Assembly (NCBI RefSeq): GCF_018024495.1
Contig: NZ_CP071696.1
Location: forward strand, 2,232,001-2,296,000
From: Agromyces archimandritae
Lineage (GTDB): Bacteria; Actinomycetota; Actinomycetes; Actinomycetales; Microbacteriaceae
Direction of reading: 5' to 3'
DNA: 64,000 bases
Positions 51,274 through 59,763 of the stretch are shown in pieces. The notes under the pieces are model-generated. The model did no database searches. It had not been told where the DNA came from and was given only the letters and a program-made list of their open reading frames with translations. Position numbers and translations under genes: made by a program. Each line of letters starts with the position of its first letter. Within the stretch, counting starts at the first letter, position 1.

Positions 51274-52189
51274 CGTAGAACACCCAGAATCTCGAGGCCC
51301 AGAAGTTGACGGCGGTGAACGCGGCGATGATGACGAGCAGGAGCCACGCCATCGCGGAGGCGTAGCCCATGTCGAGGTTCGCGAAGCCGCGCTGGTAGAG
51401 GTACAGCGTGTAGAAGAGGGTGGAGTCGACCGGGCCGCCGCTGCCGCCCGAGACGATGTAGGCCTGCGTGAACGACTGGAAGGCGCCGATGATCTGCAGG
51501 ATGAGGTTGAAGAAGATGATCGGCGTGAGCATCGGCATCGTGATGCGCCAGAACTGCTGACGCCGGTTCGCACCGTCGACGGCGGCGGCCTCGTAGTACA
51601 TGGCGGGGATCTGGCGGAGGCCGGCGAGGAAGATGACCATGGGGGAGCCGAAGGTCCACACGTTCAGCACCATGAGCGTGCCGAGCGCCGTGTCGGGGCT
51701 CGAGATCCACCCCTGGCCTTCGATGCCGAACCAGCCGAGCACGGCGTTCACGAGCCCGTCGACGCCGAAGATCTGCCGCCAGAGCATCGCGATGGCCACG
51801 CTCGCACCGAGCAGGCTCGGCAGGTAGAACGCGGATCGGTAGAAGGAGAGCCCGCGCAGGCCCCGGTCGAGCACGACGGCGAGCAGGAGCGCGAGGGCCA
51901 GCTGCAGCGGCACCGAGATGAAGACGTACTGGAAGGTGACGGCCAGGGATTTCATCAGCCGCTCGTCTTCGAACATGCGCGCGAAGTTGTCGATGCCGGT
52001 GAAGCGCGGCGGGCTCAGCAGGTTGTATCGCGTGAACGAGAGCGCGAAGGAGGCCGCCATGGGGCCGAGGGTGATGAGTGCGAGGCCGAGGAACCAGGGC
52101 GCGAGGAAGAGGAAGGCGGCACGGTTCTGCTTGCGCTGGCGGCCCGGCGGCTTGCCCTTGAGCGCGCGGAGCTCGCCGAGGGCGCTCAT
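51260..52189 (-). CDS. Carbohydrate ABC transporter permease (MalF-type)
   Basis: A 309-residue permease with six predicted spans. FLFLAPWFLGLALITLGPMAASFALSFTRYNLL is the typical opening, and YYEAAAVDGANRRQQFWRITMPMLTPIIFF carries the EAA loop that docks the ATPase. It is the first gene of the minus-strand sugar cluster. A LacI-type operator lies 100 bases upstream at 52291. Sugar unknown. Confidence 0.92.
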   Translation of the reverse strand: MSALGELRALKGKPPGRQRKQNRAAFLFLAPWFLGLALITLGPMAASFALSFTRYNLLSPPRFTGIDNFARMFEDERLMKSLAVTFQYVFISVPLQLALALLLAVVLDRGLRGLSFYRSAFYLPSLLGASVAIAMLWRQIFGVDGLVNAVLGWFGIEGQGWISSPDTALGTLMVLNVWTFGSPMVIFLAGLRQIPAMYYEAAAVDGANRRQQFWRITMPMLTPIIFFNLILQIIGAFQSFTQAYIVSGGSGGPVDSTLFYTLYLYQRGFANLDMGYASAMAWLLLVIIAAFTAVNFWASRFWVFYDDQD

Positions 52190-52290
52190 CGGCGGGCCCG
52201 TCGATCGGGGCCCGCGGGGCGGGGGGTCGTGGATGGCACGAGTCCTCCAGACATCGTCGTCGCATCGAGCGGAGAGCGTTCGGCCGGGAT

Positions 52291-52308
52291 TGGGAAAGCG
52301 CTATCCCA
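52291..52308. promoter_or_regulatory. LacI-type operator upstream of the sugar importer
   Basis: TGGGAAAGCGCTATCCCA is an 18-bp palindrome with one mismatched pair and the central CG usual for LacI-family sites. It lies about 100 bases before the first permease gene, and the regulator at 46958 in the same operon is the obvious candidate. Confidence 0.65.
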
Positions 52309-52375
52309 TCCGGTGTCCTCGTTTCTACCGCAAGATCGCCCGGCTCCGCAAGCGCTTCGGGCAGATCGCCGCGCC

Positions 52376-52391
52376 GTGAACGCGCGTTCAC
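52376..52391. promoter_or_regulatory. Perfect 16-bp palindrome in the divergent region
   Basis: GTGAACGCGCGTTCAC is a perfect dyad midway between the sugar importer and the MarR-MFS pair. It could be an operator for either side; no regulator can be assigned by sequence. Confidence 0.45.
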
Positions 52392-52452
52392 GAGAAAGGG
52401 CTTTCAGGGACGCGCACGGGCGCCCGAGGGGTCGTGTCGATTCGGCGGATAG

Positions 52453-52470
52453 ATAGCCTGGCTATATAAT
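52453..52470 (+). promoter_or_regulatory. MarR-MFS promoter with overlapping operator
   Basis: TATAAT (52465-52470) is a perfect -10, six bases before the MarR ATG, so the transcript is probably leaderless. The 13-bp dyad ATAGCC-T-GGCTAT (52453-52465) overlaps its first base. This fits MarR autorepression. Confidence 0.65.
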
Positions 52471-52476
52471 CGACGG

Positions 52477-53043
52477 ATGCCTCGGACCGACTCCTCCCAG
52501 CCCGCCGAAGAGCCGGCCGCCAGGCTCCACCGGCTGCTCGGGGAACTCGTCGCCGTCAACAACCGACTCACGCGCCTGGCCGTCTCGGCCGTGGGGGAGA
52601 CCGAATCGCCCGCCGTCTGGCGCACCCTCGGCGTGCTGCGCGACCTCGGACCCATGCGCCTCGGCGCCCTCGCCCGCGCCAGCCGCGTCAGCCAGCCCAC
52701 CATGACCAAGCTCGTGCACACCCTCGACGAACGCGGGTGGATCCGCCGCACCCCCGACCCGGAAGACGCCCGCGCCTGGCTCATCGCCGCCGACCCGAAG
52801 GGGCTCGCCGCCGTCGCAGCATGGCGCGAGTCCGTCGCCACGGCCCTCGCCCCCCGCTTCGCCGGGCTCGCCGAGGCCGACCTCGACGCCCTCGACCGCG
52901 CCGTCGCCATCGTGCACGAACGCGCCGGCCTCGGCGAGGTCTCCGGCGAGGGGCGCACGCCGGCATCCGCCGCGGAACCGGCATCCGCCCCCGAATCGTC
53001 CGTATCCGAACCCGAACACCCCCAGGAGCACCCCGCCGAATGA
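52477..53043 (+). CDS. MarR family regulator
   Basis: A 188-residue MarR protein. The winged-helix region is RLGALARASRVSQPTMTKLVHTLDERGWIRRTPDPEDARAWLI. The C-terminal ~30 residues are Ala/Pro/Glu-rich and probably disordered. It overlaps the downstream MFS gene by ATGA, so repressor and transporter are made together. An operator dyad sits on its own promoter. Confidence 0.9.
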   Translation: MPRTDSSQPAEEPAARLHRLLGELVAVNNRLTRLAVSAVGETESPAVWRTLGVLRDLGPMRLGALARASRVSQPTMTKLVHTLDERGWIRRTPDPEDARAWLIAADPKGLAAVAAWRESVATALAPRFAGLAEADLDALDRAVAIVHERAGLGEVSGEGRTPASAAEPASAPESSVSEPEHPQEHPAE

Positions 53044-54281
53044 GTACCGCGCACGACACCGGATCCATCCTCAAGCAGCCGAAGGCGGTGTGGGCCGTCG
53101 CCTTCGCCGCCGTCGTCTCGTTCATGGGCATCGGCCTCGTCGACCCGATCCTGCCCGCCATCGCCCGCGACCTGCACGCGAGCCCCGTCGAGACGCAACT
53201 GCTGTTCACGACCTACCTCGCCGTCACCGGCCTCGCGATGTTCTTCACGAGCTGGCTGTCGACCCGCATCGGCGCCAAGCGCACCCTGCTCATCGGCCTC
53301 GCCGTCATCGTCGTCTTCGCCGCCCTCGCGGGCCTTGCCGGCTCCGTCTACGGCGTCATCGGCTTCCGCGCCGGCTGGGGCCTCGGCAACGCCCTCTTCA
53401 TCTCCACCGCGCTCGCGACCATCGTCGGCGCGGCATCCGGCGGCGCGGCATCCGCGATCATCCTCTACGAAGCCGCCCTCGGCCTCGGCATCGCGATCGG
53501 GCCGCTGCTCGGCGGGCTCCTCGGCTCCGTGTCGTGGAAGGCGCCGTTCTTCGGCACCGCCGGCCTCATGGCGATCGGCTTCATCGCGATCGTCGTGATG
53601 CTGCAGAAGGAGCCCGAGCGCCCCGAACCCACCAAGCTCTCCGCCCCCTTCAAAGCCCTCGCCACCCCCGGGCTCGGCGTCATGGCCGGCACCGCGATCT
53701 TCTACAACATGGGCTTCTTCGTGCTGCTGGCCTACACGCCCTTCGCCCTCGAAGCGCTCGGCATGGGCTCGGCCATCACCCTCGGGCTCATCTTCTTCGG
53801 CTGGGGCGTCGCGCTCGCCGTCACCTCGGTGTGGGCCGCGCCGTGGCTGACCGCCAGGATGCGGCGCACCACGGTGCTCCGCATCGTGCTGCCGCTGCTC
53901 GCCGTCGTCCTGCTCGGCGCCGCCCTGCTCGTGAACTCGGTCGTCGGGCTCATCGTCTGCGTCATCGTCGGCGGCCTGCTCCTCGGCATCCTGAACACCG
54001 TGCTCACCGAATGCTCGATGGAGGCGACGGATCTGCCCCGCCCCGTCGCATCCTCCGCCTACTCCGGCGTGCGCTTCATCGGCGGCGCGATCGCCCCGCC
54101 GCTGTCGACCTGGATCGGCGCGCAGTTCGGCGGCGCCTGGCCGTTCGTCTTCGGCGCAGCCGTCGTCGTCGTCGCATTCCTCGTCGTCACGATCGGCCGC
54201 AAGGCGCTCGTGCGCGCCGACGCCGCCGAAGAGCACACCGAGGAGGTCGGCGAGGCGATCGCCCTCGGCGACGCCGCCTGA
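53040..54281 (+). CDS. MFS efflux transporter
   Basis: A 413-residue, 12-span major facilitator of the drug:H+ antiporter type. VVSFMGIGLVDPILPAIARDL in TM1 and STRIGAKRTLLIGLAV after TM2 are the DHA1 motifs; YEAALGLGIAIGPLLGG is motif C. The ATG overlaps the MarR stop. Controlled by the MarR protein upstream, it most likely exports a toxic compound that the regulator senses. It ends before a large palindrome. Confidence 0.9.
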   Translation: MSTAHDTGSILKQPKAVWAVAFAAVVSFMGIGLVDPILPAIARDLHASPVETQLLFTTYLAVTGLAMFFTSWLSTRIGAKRTLLIGLAVIVVFAALAGLAGSVYGVIGFRAGWGLGNALFISTALATIVGAASGGAASAIILYEAALGLGIAIGPLLGGLLGSVSWKAPFFGTAGLMAIGFIAIVVMLQKEPERPEPTKLSAPFKALATPGLGVMAGTAIFYNMGFFVLLAYTPFALEALGMGSAITLGLIFFGWGVALAVTSVWAAPWLTARMRRTTVLRIVLPLLAVVLLGAALLVNSVVGLIVCVIVGGLLLGILNTVLTECSMEATDLPRPVASSAYSGVRFIGGAIAPPLSTWIGAQFGGAWPFVFGAAVVVVAFLVVTIGRKALVRADAAEEHTEEVGEAIALGDAA

Positions 54282-54303
54282 CCCCGATCCCGATCCCTTC
54301 CCG

Positions 54304-54373
54304 TTCCGGGGGTCGTATCCCGCCACCTTTCCGCGGTTTCCGCGATTCGGATGGCGGGATACGACCCCCGGAA
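54304..54373. repeat. Palindrome type C with perfect 22-bp arms
   Basis: The arms open TTCCGGGGGTCGTATC (54304-54325) and close with the exact complement (54352-54373). Inside, CGCGG-TTT-CCGCG makes a second hairpin. It lies between the MFS and FBP genes, after the former's stop; it has no T-run. It belongs to neither type A nor type B. Confidence 0.9.
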
Positions 54374-54396
54374 TGATCCGACTACCCTGGAGCACC

Positions 54397-54885
54397 ATGC
54401 GCGCACTCACCGAAACCGACATCCGCGGCTCGTTCGTGAACGCATCGCGAAAAGAGATCGCCGACCTCGCCCTGCCGCTCGACTTCGCCGAGACCGACTG
54501 GGCCTCGCGCGACTTCTACGGCTGGCGCGACCGCAAGGCGCCCATGCGCGGCGCCGTCGTCGTCGAACTCGGCGACCGGCTCGTGGGCGTCTCGCTCCGC
54601 CGCGCCGACGCGAAACCCCGCACCCGCGCCCAGTGCTCCTGGTGCCAGGACGTCGAGCTGACCCGCGAGGTCGTCTTCTACGCAGCCAAGCGGGCCGGGG
54701 ATGCCGGGCGCCGCGGCGATACCGTCGGCACGCTCGTCTGCGCCGACTTCGGCTGCCCGGCGAACGTGCGACGCAACCCCTCGGTCGCCTACGTCGGCTT
54801 CGACGTCGAGGCGGCGCGCGGTGCGCGCATCGAGGGCCTCGCCGAGCGCGTGCGCGGCTTCGCGGCCTCCGTGCTGGGGGAGTAG
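54397..54885 (+). CDS. FBP (FusB/EF-G-binding-like) zinc-finger protein
   Basis: A 162-residue protein of the FBP family, the C-terminal treble-clef zinc-finger domain of FusB-type EF-G-binding proteins. Four cysteines are placed as expected: Cys80 and Cys83 (CSWC) and Cys115 and Cys120 (CADFGC). FusB proteins rescue EF-G from fusidic acid, but members of this shorter group are found widely in actinobacteria and their normal task is unclear. TACCCT (54383-54388) stands eight bases before the ATG, so the transcript may be leaderless. No operon partner. Confidence 0.85.
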   Translation: MRALTETDIRGSFVNASRKEIADLALPLDFAETDWASRDFYGWRDRKAPMRGAVVVELGDRLVGVSLRRADAKPRTRAQCSWCQDVELTREVVFYAAKRAGDAGRRGDTVGTLVCADFGCPANVRRNPSVAYVGFDVEAARGARIEGLAERVRGFAASVLGE

Positions 54886-54925
54886 GCCCGCGGCGGATCG
54901 TTCCCGTCCCGTGACCCGGCGTGTC

Positions 54926-54954
54926 TTGTGAGCGCTCCCTCGGCGACGTAGCGT
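54926..54954 (+). promoter_or_regulatory. LacI-controlled promoter of the AglEFG-like importer
   Basis: TTGTGA (54926-54931) and TAGCGT (54949-54954) are 17 bases apart. The palindromic core GAGCGCTC (54930-54937) with flanking TGT and CCT overlaps the -35, a classic LacI-family site. The regulator may be encoded outside the window. Confidence 0.65.
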
Positions 54955-55010
54955 TGGAAAACGGGGACCGGGTCCGGATGCGGATCCGCATGACTCGACG
55001 AGGAGATGAC

Positions 55011-56357
55011 ATGAAACTCACACGGCATCGCCGATGGATCGTGCCGGCGGCCGCCGTCGCGGCCCTCGGCCTCACGCTCACGGCCTGCACGGGCGACATC
55101 GCCGCCGACGACGCGGCCGACGTCGACTGCGGGCCTTACGAGGAATACGGCACATTCGAGGGCGAGACCGTCACGATCGGCGGAACGATCCAGGACGTCG
55201 AGGCCGACCGGCTCATCGAGTCCTGGAAGGACTTCGAGAGCTGCACCGGCATCACCATCGACTATCAGGGCTCGAAGGAGTTCGAGGCGCAGATCGCCGT
55301 GCAGGCCGAGGGCGGCAACGCCCCCGACATCGGCATCGTCCCGCAGCCGGGCCTCCTGCAGCGCCTCGCCGCGGGCGACTGGCTCGTGCCGGCGTCCGAG
55401 GCCGTCGAGGCCAACGCCGACGAATTCTGGTCCGAAGACTGGAAGACCTACGGCACGGTCGACGACACCTTCTACGCCGCACCGCTCATGGCGAGCGTCA
55501 AGGGCTTCATCTGGTACTCGCCGACCGAGTTCGAGGAGAACGGATACGAGGTTCCGACGACCCTCGACGAGCTGAACGCCCTCGCCGACCAGATCGCCGC
55601 CGACAGCGGCCGGCAGCCCTGGTGCGCCGGCATGGGCTCCGGCGACGCGACCGGTTGGCCCGGCACCGACTGGATCGAGGACTATGTGCTCCGCCAGGCG
55701 GGCGCCGACTTCTACGACCAGTGGGTGACGCACGAAGTGCCGTTCAACTCGCCCGAGGTCGTCACCGCCTTCGACACCGTCGGCGACGTGCTGAAGAACC
55801 CGGAGATGGTCAACGGCGGCCTCGGCGACGTGTCCACCGTCATCTCCACCGAGTTCGGCGACGCCGGTCTGCCGATCCTCGACGGCGAATGCTCGCTGCA
55901 CCACCAGGCCTCCTTCTACGAGGGCTTCTGGCCCGAGGGCACGGAGGTGGCCGAGGACGGCGACGTGTATGCGTTCCTGCTGCCGCCGGTGAACGCCGAC
56001 GACCCGCAGGCTGTCACGGGCGGCGGCGAGTTCCCCGTCGCGTTCACCGATTCCGAGACGGTCGAAGCCGTGCGCGCCTACCTCTCCAGCGACACCTGGG
56101 CGAACAACCGGGTGGAGCTCGGCGGCGTCATCAGCGCGAACTCGGGCCTGGACCCCGAGGTCGCCTCCAGCGAGGTGCTGAAGCAGTCGATCGAGATCCT
56201 GCAGGACGAGAACACCACCTTCCGCTTCGACGGCTCCGACCTCATGCCGGGCGCCGTGGGCAGCGACTCGTTCTGGAAGGGCATCATCAACTGGCTCGGC
56301 GGCGAGTCGACCCAGCAGACGGTCGACACGATCGAATCCAGCTGGCCGAAAGACTAG
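55011..56357 (+). CDS. Alpha-glucoside-type ABC substrate-binding lipoprotein
   Basis: A 448-residue binding protein with a signal peptide (WIVPAAAVAALGLTLTAC) and lipobox. ETVTIGGTIQDVEADRLIESWKDFESCTGITIDYQGSKEFEAQIAVQAEGGNAPDIGIVPQPGLL resembles AglE-type alpha-glucoside-binding proteins. AGGAGATGAC precedes the ATG at 55011. The following permeases support the assignment. A large hairpin separates it from them, which may keep the binding protein more abundant. Confidence 0.9.
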   Translation: MKLTRHRRWIVPAAAVAALGLTLTACTGDIAADDAADVDCGPYEEYGTFEGETVTIGGTIQDVEADRLIESWKDFESCTGITIDYQGSKEFEAQIAVQAEGGNAPDIGIVPQPGLLQRLAAGDWLVPASEAVEANADEFWSEDWKTYGTVDDTFYAAPLMASVKGFIWYSPTEFEENGYEVPTTLDELNALADQIAADSGRQPWCAGMGSGDATGWPGTDWIEDYVLRQAGADFYDQWVTHEVPFNSPEVVTAFDTVGDVLKNPEMVNGGLGDVSTVISTEFGDAGLPILDGECSLHHQASFYEGFWPEGTEVAEDGDVYAFLLPPVNADDPQAVTGGGEFPVAFTDSETVEAVRAYLSSDTWANNRVELGGVISANSGLDPEVASSEVLKQSIEILQDENTTFRFDGSDLMPGAVGSDSFWKGIINWLGGESTQQTVDTIESSWPKD

Positions 56358-56383
56358 GCCGCACACGCCCGAACGGGCATGAT

Positions 56384-56417
56384 CGAGGGGCGGGGCCGGT
56401 TTCGGTCCCGCCCCTCG
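56384..56417 (+). other. Intra-operon hairpin after the binding-protein gene
   Basis: CGAGGGGCGGGGCCG and CGGTCCCGCCCCTCG form a 15-pair stem (one G-U) with a GTTT loop. No T-run follows, so it is more likely an mRNA-stabilising or partial attenuation hairpin between binding protein and permeases than a full stop. Confidence 0.7.
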
Positions 56418-56453
56418 ACGGGCCCGATCCATCGTCGCAATCGGGAGGCGCGC

Positions 56454-57422
56454 ATGACCACCGCCGATCTCATCGGCAAGATCCTGCAGATCCTCATGGG
56501 TCTCGCGGTGTTCGCCGCGATCATCGGGCTCATCATCTTCTTCATCGACAAGGCGCCGAAGAAGGGCCGCGACTACTGGCAGCTCGTCGGCTTCCTCGCC
56601 CCGGCGATGGTGCTGCTCGCCTTCGGCCTCATCTACCCGGCCGTGCGCACCGCGCTCCTCGCGTTCCAGAACGGCGACGGCGAGTTCACCTTCGACCACT
56701 TCGTGTGGATGTTCACGCAACCGGCCGCGATCCGCACCCTGATCAACACGATCATCTGGGTCGTGCTCGTGCCGACGGTCTCGACGATCGTGGGCCTGGC
56801 GTATTCGGTCTTCATCGACAAGTCCCGCGGCGAGAAGTACTACAAGGCGCTCGTGTTCATGCCGATGGCGATCTCCTTCGTCGGCGCCGGCATCATCTGG
56901 AAGTTCGTCTACGAGTACCGCTCGGGCGGCCGTGAGCAGATCGGCCTGCTGAACGCGATCGTGGTCGCCTTCGGCGGCGAGCCCGTGCAGTGGATCCAGA
57001 CCGACCCCGTCAACACCTTCCTGCTGATCATCGTCATGATCTGGATCCAGACCGGGTTCGCGATGGTCGTGCTCTCGGCGGCGATCAAGGGCATCCCGAC
57101 CGAACAGCTCGAGGCCGCCGAGCTCGACGGCACGAACGCGTGGCAGCGCTTCCGCAACGTCACCCTGCCGGGCATCCAGGGCTCCCTCGTCGTCGTCGTC
57201 ACGACGATCTCGATCGCCACACTCAAGGTCTTCGACATCGTCCGCACCATGACCGCCGGCAACTTCAACACCTCGGTCGTGGCGAACGAGATGTATACGC
57301 AGGCATTCCGCGCGAGCGAATACGGGCGGGGCGCAGCGCTCGCGCTGATCCTCTTCGTGCTCGTGCTGCCGATCGTGGTCTACAACGTCAGAGTGCTCCG
57401 CAAGCAGAGGGAGATCCGATGA
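56454..57422 (+). CDS. Alpha-glucoside ABC transporter permease (AglF-like)
   Basis: A 322-residue permease. An extra N-terminal helix (LIGKILQILMGLAVFAAIIGLIIFFI) precedes the normal six spans, as in AglF-type permeases. QLEAAELDGTNAWQRFRNVTLPGIQGSLVVV carries the EAA loop. GGGAGG precedes the ATG at 56454. Its stop overlaps the next permease (ATGA). No ATPase gene is present in the cluster. Confidence 0.9.
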   Translation: MTTADLIGKILQILMGLAVFAAIIGLIIFFIDKAPKKGRDYWQLVGFLAPAMVLLAFGLIYPAVRTALLAFQNGDGEFTFDHFVWMFTQPAAIRTLINTIIWVVLVPTVSTIVGLAYSVFIDKSRGEKYYKALVFMPMAISFVGAGIIWKFVYEYRSGGREQIGLLNAIVVAFGGEPVQWIQTDPVNTFLLIIVMIWIQTGFAMVVLSAAIKGIPTEQLEAAELDGTNAWQRFRNVTLPGIQGSLVVVVTTISIATLKVFDIVRTMTAGNFNTSVVANEMYTQAFRASEYGRGAALALILFVLVLPIVVYNVRVLRKQREIR

Positions 57423-58405
57423 GCGACGACATCGTCGACCTGCCGACGCCGGGCACCCGGGGCGGGAGCGACACGGCATCCATCGTCGCGCAGGGTTCGA
57501 AGACGCACCGCGTCAAGCGCCGTCTCACCTCCCGCACCGCCACGGTCGTCTCCCTCGTCATCGCCGTGATCTGGACGATCCCGACCTTCGGCCTGCTCGT
57601 CTCCTCGTTCCGGCCCGCCGAGCAGATCCAGTCGACCGGCTGGTGGACGGTCTTCCAGAACTGGGGCTGGACCCTCGACAACTACGCCGAGGTGCTGTTC
57701 TCGCCCTCGCAGTCGTCGCCGCAGCTCGGCGCGTACTTCGTGAACTCGCTCGCCATCGCGATCCCGGCGACCCTGTTCCCGCTGGTGATCGCCTGCATGG
57801 CCGCGTACGCCTTCGCGTGGATCAAGTTCAAGGGCGCCGGCGCCCTGTTCGTGTTCGTGTTCGCGCTGCAGATCGTGCCGCTGCAGATGGCGCTCATCCC
57901 GCTGCTGCAGATCTTCACCGCGTGGCTGCGGCCCATGCAGGCGTGGCTGCACGACATCGTGCCGATCATCCCCGAGCAGAACTACCTGCCGGTGTGGATC
58001 GCGCACACGATCTTCGCGCTGCCGCTCGCGATCTTCCTGCTGCACAACTTCATCTCCGAGATCCCGACCGACGTCATCGAGGCCGCCCGCGTCGACGGCG
58101 CCACGCACGGGCAGATCTTCTTCCGCATCGTGCTGCCGCTGTCGATCCCGGCGATCGCCTCGTTCGCCATCTTCCAGTTCCTGTGGGTGTGGAACGACCT
58201 GCTGGTCGCCCTGATCTTCTCGGGCGGCACGCAGGACGTCGCGCCGCTCACCCAGCGATTGGCGGAGCTCACCGGCACCCGCGGGCAGGACTGGGAGCGC
58301 CTCACGGCCGCCGCCTTCGTCTCCCTCATCATCCCCCTCATCGTCTTCTTCAGCCTGCAGAGATACTTCGTGCGCGGCCTTCTGGCCGGTTCCACGAAGG
58401 GTTGA
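57419..58405 (+). CDS. Alpha-glucoside ABC transporter permease (AglG-like)
   Basis: A 328-residue permease with six spans. DVIEAARVDGATHGQIFFRIVLPLSIPAIASF is the EAA loop and FVRGLLAGSTKG the usual permease end. The ATG overlaps the AglF-like stop, behind GGGAGATCC. It is the last gene of the importer; repeats follow. A glycoside hydrolase that often accompanies such systems is not present. Confidence 0.92.
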   Translation: MSDDIVDLPTPGTRGGSDTASIVAQGSKTHRVKRRLTSRTATVVSLVIAVIWTIPTFGLLVSSFRPAEQIQSTGWWTVFQNWGWTLDNYAEVLFSPSQSSPQLGAYFVNSLAIAIPATLFPLVIACMAAYAFAWIKFKGAGALFVFVFALQIVPLQMALIPLLQIFTAWLRPMQAWLHDIVPIIPEQNYLPVWIAHTIFALPLAIFLLHNFISEIPTDVIEAARVDGATHGQIFFRIVLPLSIPAIASFAIFQFLWVWNDLLVALIFSGGTQDVAPLTQRLAELTGTRGQDWERLTAAAFVSLIIPLIVFFSLQRYFVRGLLAGSTKG

Positions 58406-58426
58406 GCCGGGTGGATGCCGGCGCGC

Positions 58427-58566
58427 GCTGCATCCACCGGCGCGCGCCGCATCCCGGTGCGCGCTGCATCCACCGGCGCGCGCCGCATCCCGGTGCGCGC
58501 TGCATCCACCGGTGCTCGCCGCATCCGCATCCACCGGTGCTCGCCGCATCCCGGTGCGCCTTGCAT
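58427..58566. repeat. 36-bp tandem array rich in GCATCC
   Basis: Units beginning GCTGCATCCACCGG start at 58427, 58463 and 58499; later copies are degenerate. Each holds two GCATCC words in the same orientation. Together with palindrome B copy 3 it fills the 316-base gap 58406-58721, which has no gene. Confidence 0.85.
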
Positions 58567-58584
58567 CCCGTGCGCCCCGTTCCC

Positions 58585-58670
58585 TGCGCAATGCAGGAAC
58601 GCACCCGTGTCGCGGCCGGTTCCGCCGCATGGCCGGGGGCGACACGCCGTGCGCGTTCCTGCATTGCGCA
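58585..58670. repeat. Palindrome type B, copy 3
   Basis: An 86-bp element with ends TGCGCAATGCAGGAACGCAC and its near-exact complement, and inner GTGTCG/CGACAC arms. It lies 51 bases past the stop of the AbiEi/DUF559 gene. Copy 4 lies on the other side of that gene. Confidence 0.92.
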
Positions 58671-58721
58671 GAGCCGAGGGGTGGATGCCGGGGTGCGCCC
58701 ATCGCGGTGACCGCGGCCGTC

Positions 58722-59576
58722 TCAGGCCGGCGCCCGGCCGGCGCCGTCGAGCGAGGCGCGCACGGCCGCGATGACGAGGTACCAGGAATCCATCACCGTG
58801 CGGTAGTCGAAGCGCAGCACCCGGTACCCCATCGCGGTGAGCATGGCATCCCGTCGGCGGTCCTCGGCGTACTGCTCGGCCGTGCGATGCGTCGAACCGT
58901 CCCATTCGACGACGAGCCAGCCGTCGATGACGAGGTCGACACGGCCGACGCCGGCGATCTCGACCTGATGCCGGCCGCGGATGCCGCACCGTTCGAGCCG
59001 GACGCGGCCGATCGTCTCGAGGAAGCTGTGGCAGAGGGCCTCGAGCTCGGGAAGGGCGGCGCGGATGTGCGGCGGCAGCTTCGACATCCACTGTTCGAGC
59101 AGGACGTCACGCCCGCGCCCCTGAGCGAGGAAGGAATCGAACGCGGCGGCGGTGTGCTCGGGGCTCGCGCAGCGGGCGATCTGCATGAGCGTTTCGAACC
59201 ATGAGGTGACGAGGCGCGTGCTGCGCTCCGTCGTGCTCCAGTGCACGACGGTGCCCGGCGGTTCGTCGGCGCGGCGCAGGCGGGATGCAGTGGCCGGCAC
59301 GGTCACGTGCAGTCCGTGGTGTTCGGGCGTCGCCCATCCGTGGTGGGCGGCGGCGGAGACGCAGCCGAGCCGGCCGCCGATGCGGATCGCCTCGCGGATG
59401 CCGGGGTCGAGGGCGGGCAGCGCGTACCACCCGCGGCGGATGCGTTCGATGTCGCCTGCGTGCATCGCCGCGGCGAGGGCGGAGCGGTCGACGCCGAGCG
59501 CACGGAGCTCCGCGGTCGTGGCCGCGCCGTCGAGGCGTCGCAGGGCGTGACGGGGCGGGATTCGGGTGTGGGCCAT
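58722..59576 (-). CDS. AbiEi-family protein with C-terminal DUF559 (Vsr-like) domain
   Basis: A 284-residue protein. The first ~80 residues are an AbiEi-type N-terminal winged-helix (RLDGAATTAELRALGVDRSALAAAMHAGDIERIRRGWYALPALD). The C terminus (about 195-284) is DUF559: GVGRVDLVIDGWLVVEWDGSTHRTAEQYAEDRRRDAMLTAMGYRVLRFDY, with the D...E-x-D nuclease residues. No AbiEii toxin gene is next to it. The ATG at 59576 has no strong ribosome site. Type B palindromes lie 51 bases past its stop and 187 bases before its start. It is a distant cousin of the protein at 20280. Function unknown. Confidence 0.8.
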   Translation of the reverse strand: MAHTRIPPRHALRRLDGAATTAELRALGVDRSALAAAMHAGDIERIRRGWYALPALDPGIREAIRIGGRLGCVSAAAHHGWATPEHHGLHVTVPATASRLRRADEPPGTVVHWSTTERSTRLVTSWFETLMQIARCASPEHTAAAFDSFLAQGRGRDVLLEQWMSKLPPHIRAALPELEALCHSFLETIGRVRLERCGIRGRHQVEIAGVGRVDLVIDGWLVVEWDGSTHRTAEQYAEDRRRDAMLTAMGYRVLRFDYRTVMDSWYLVIAAVRASLDGAGRAPA

Positions 59577-59763
59577 GCGGAGATCTTCGGGCCCGCGGGG
59601 GCCTCGGATCGGCTGCGGCGAGAATCTGTGGATTCGGCGGCGGCTCAGGATGCCGGTGGAGGAGACGTCGCGGGGCGGCGGAGCGGATGCCGGTCGGCAG
59701 CGGGGACCCCTTCGAGCTCCTCCGGGTTCCCCCGGATTCGTCCGCGGTTCTCGGGGCGCCTTC

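Noticed and set aside
54304..54373. Ordinary rho-independent terminator
   Set aside because: The stem is far longer than a normal terminator and no T-tract follows, so it is listed as a palindromic repeat, although it may still stop transcription.
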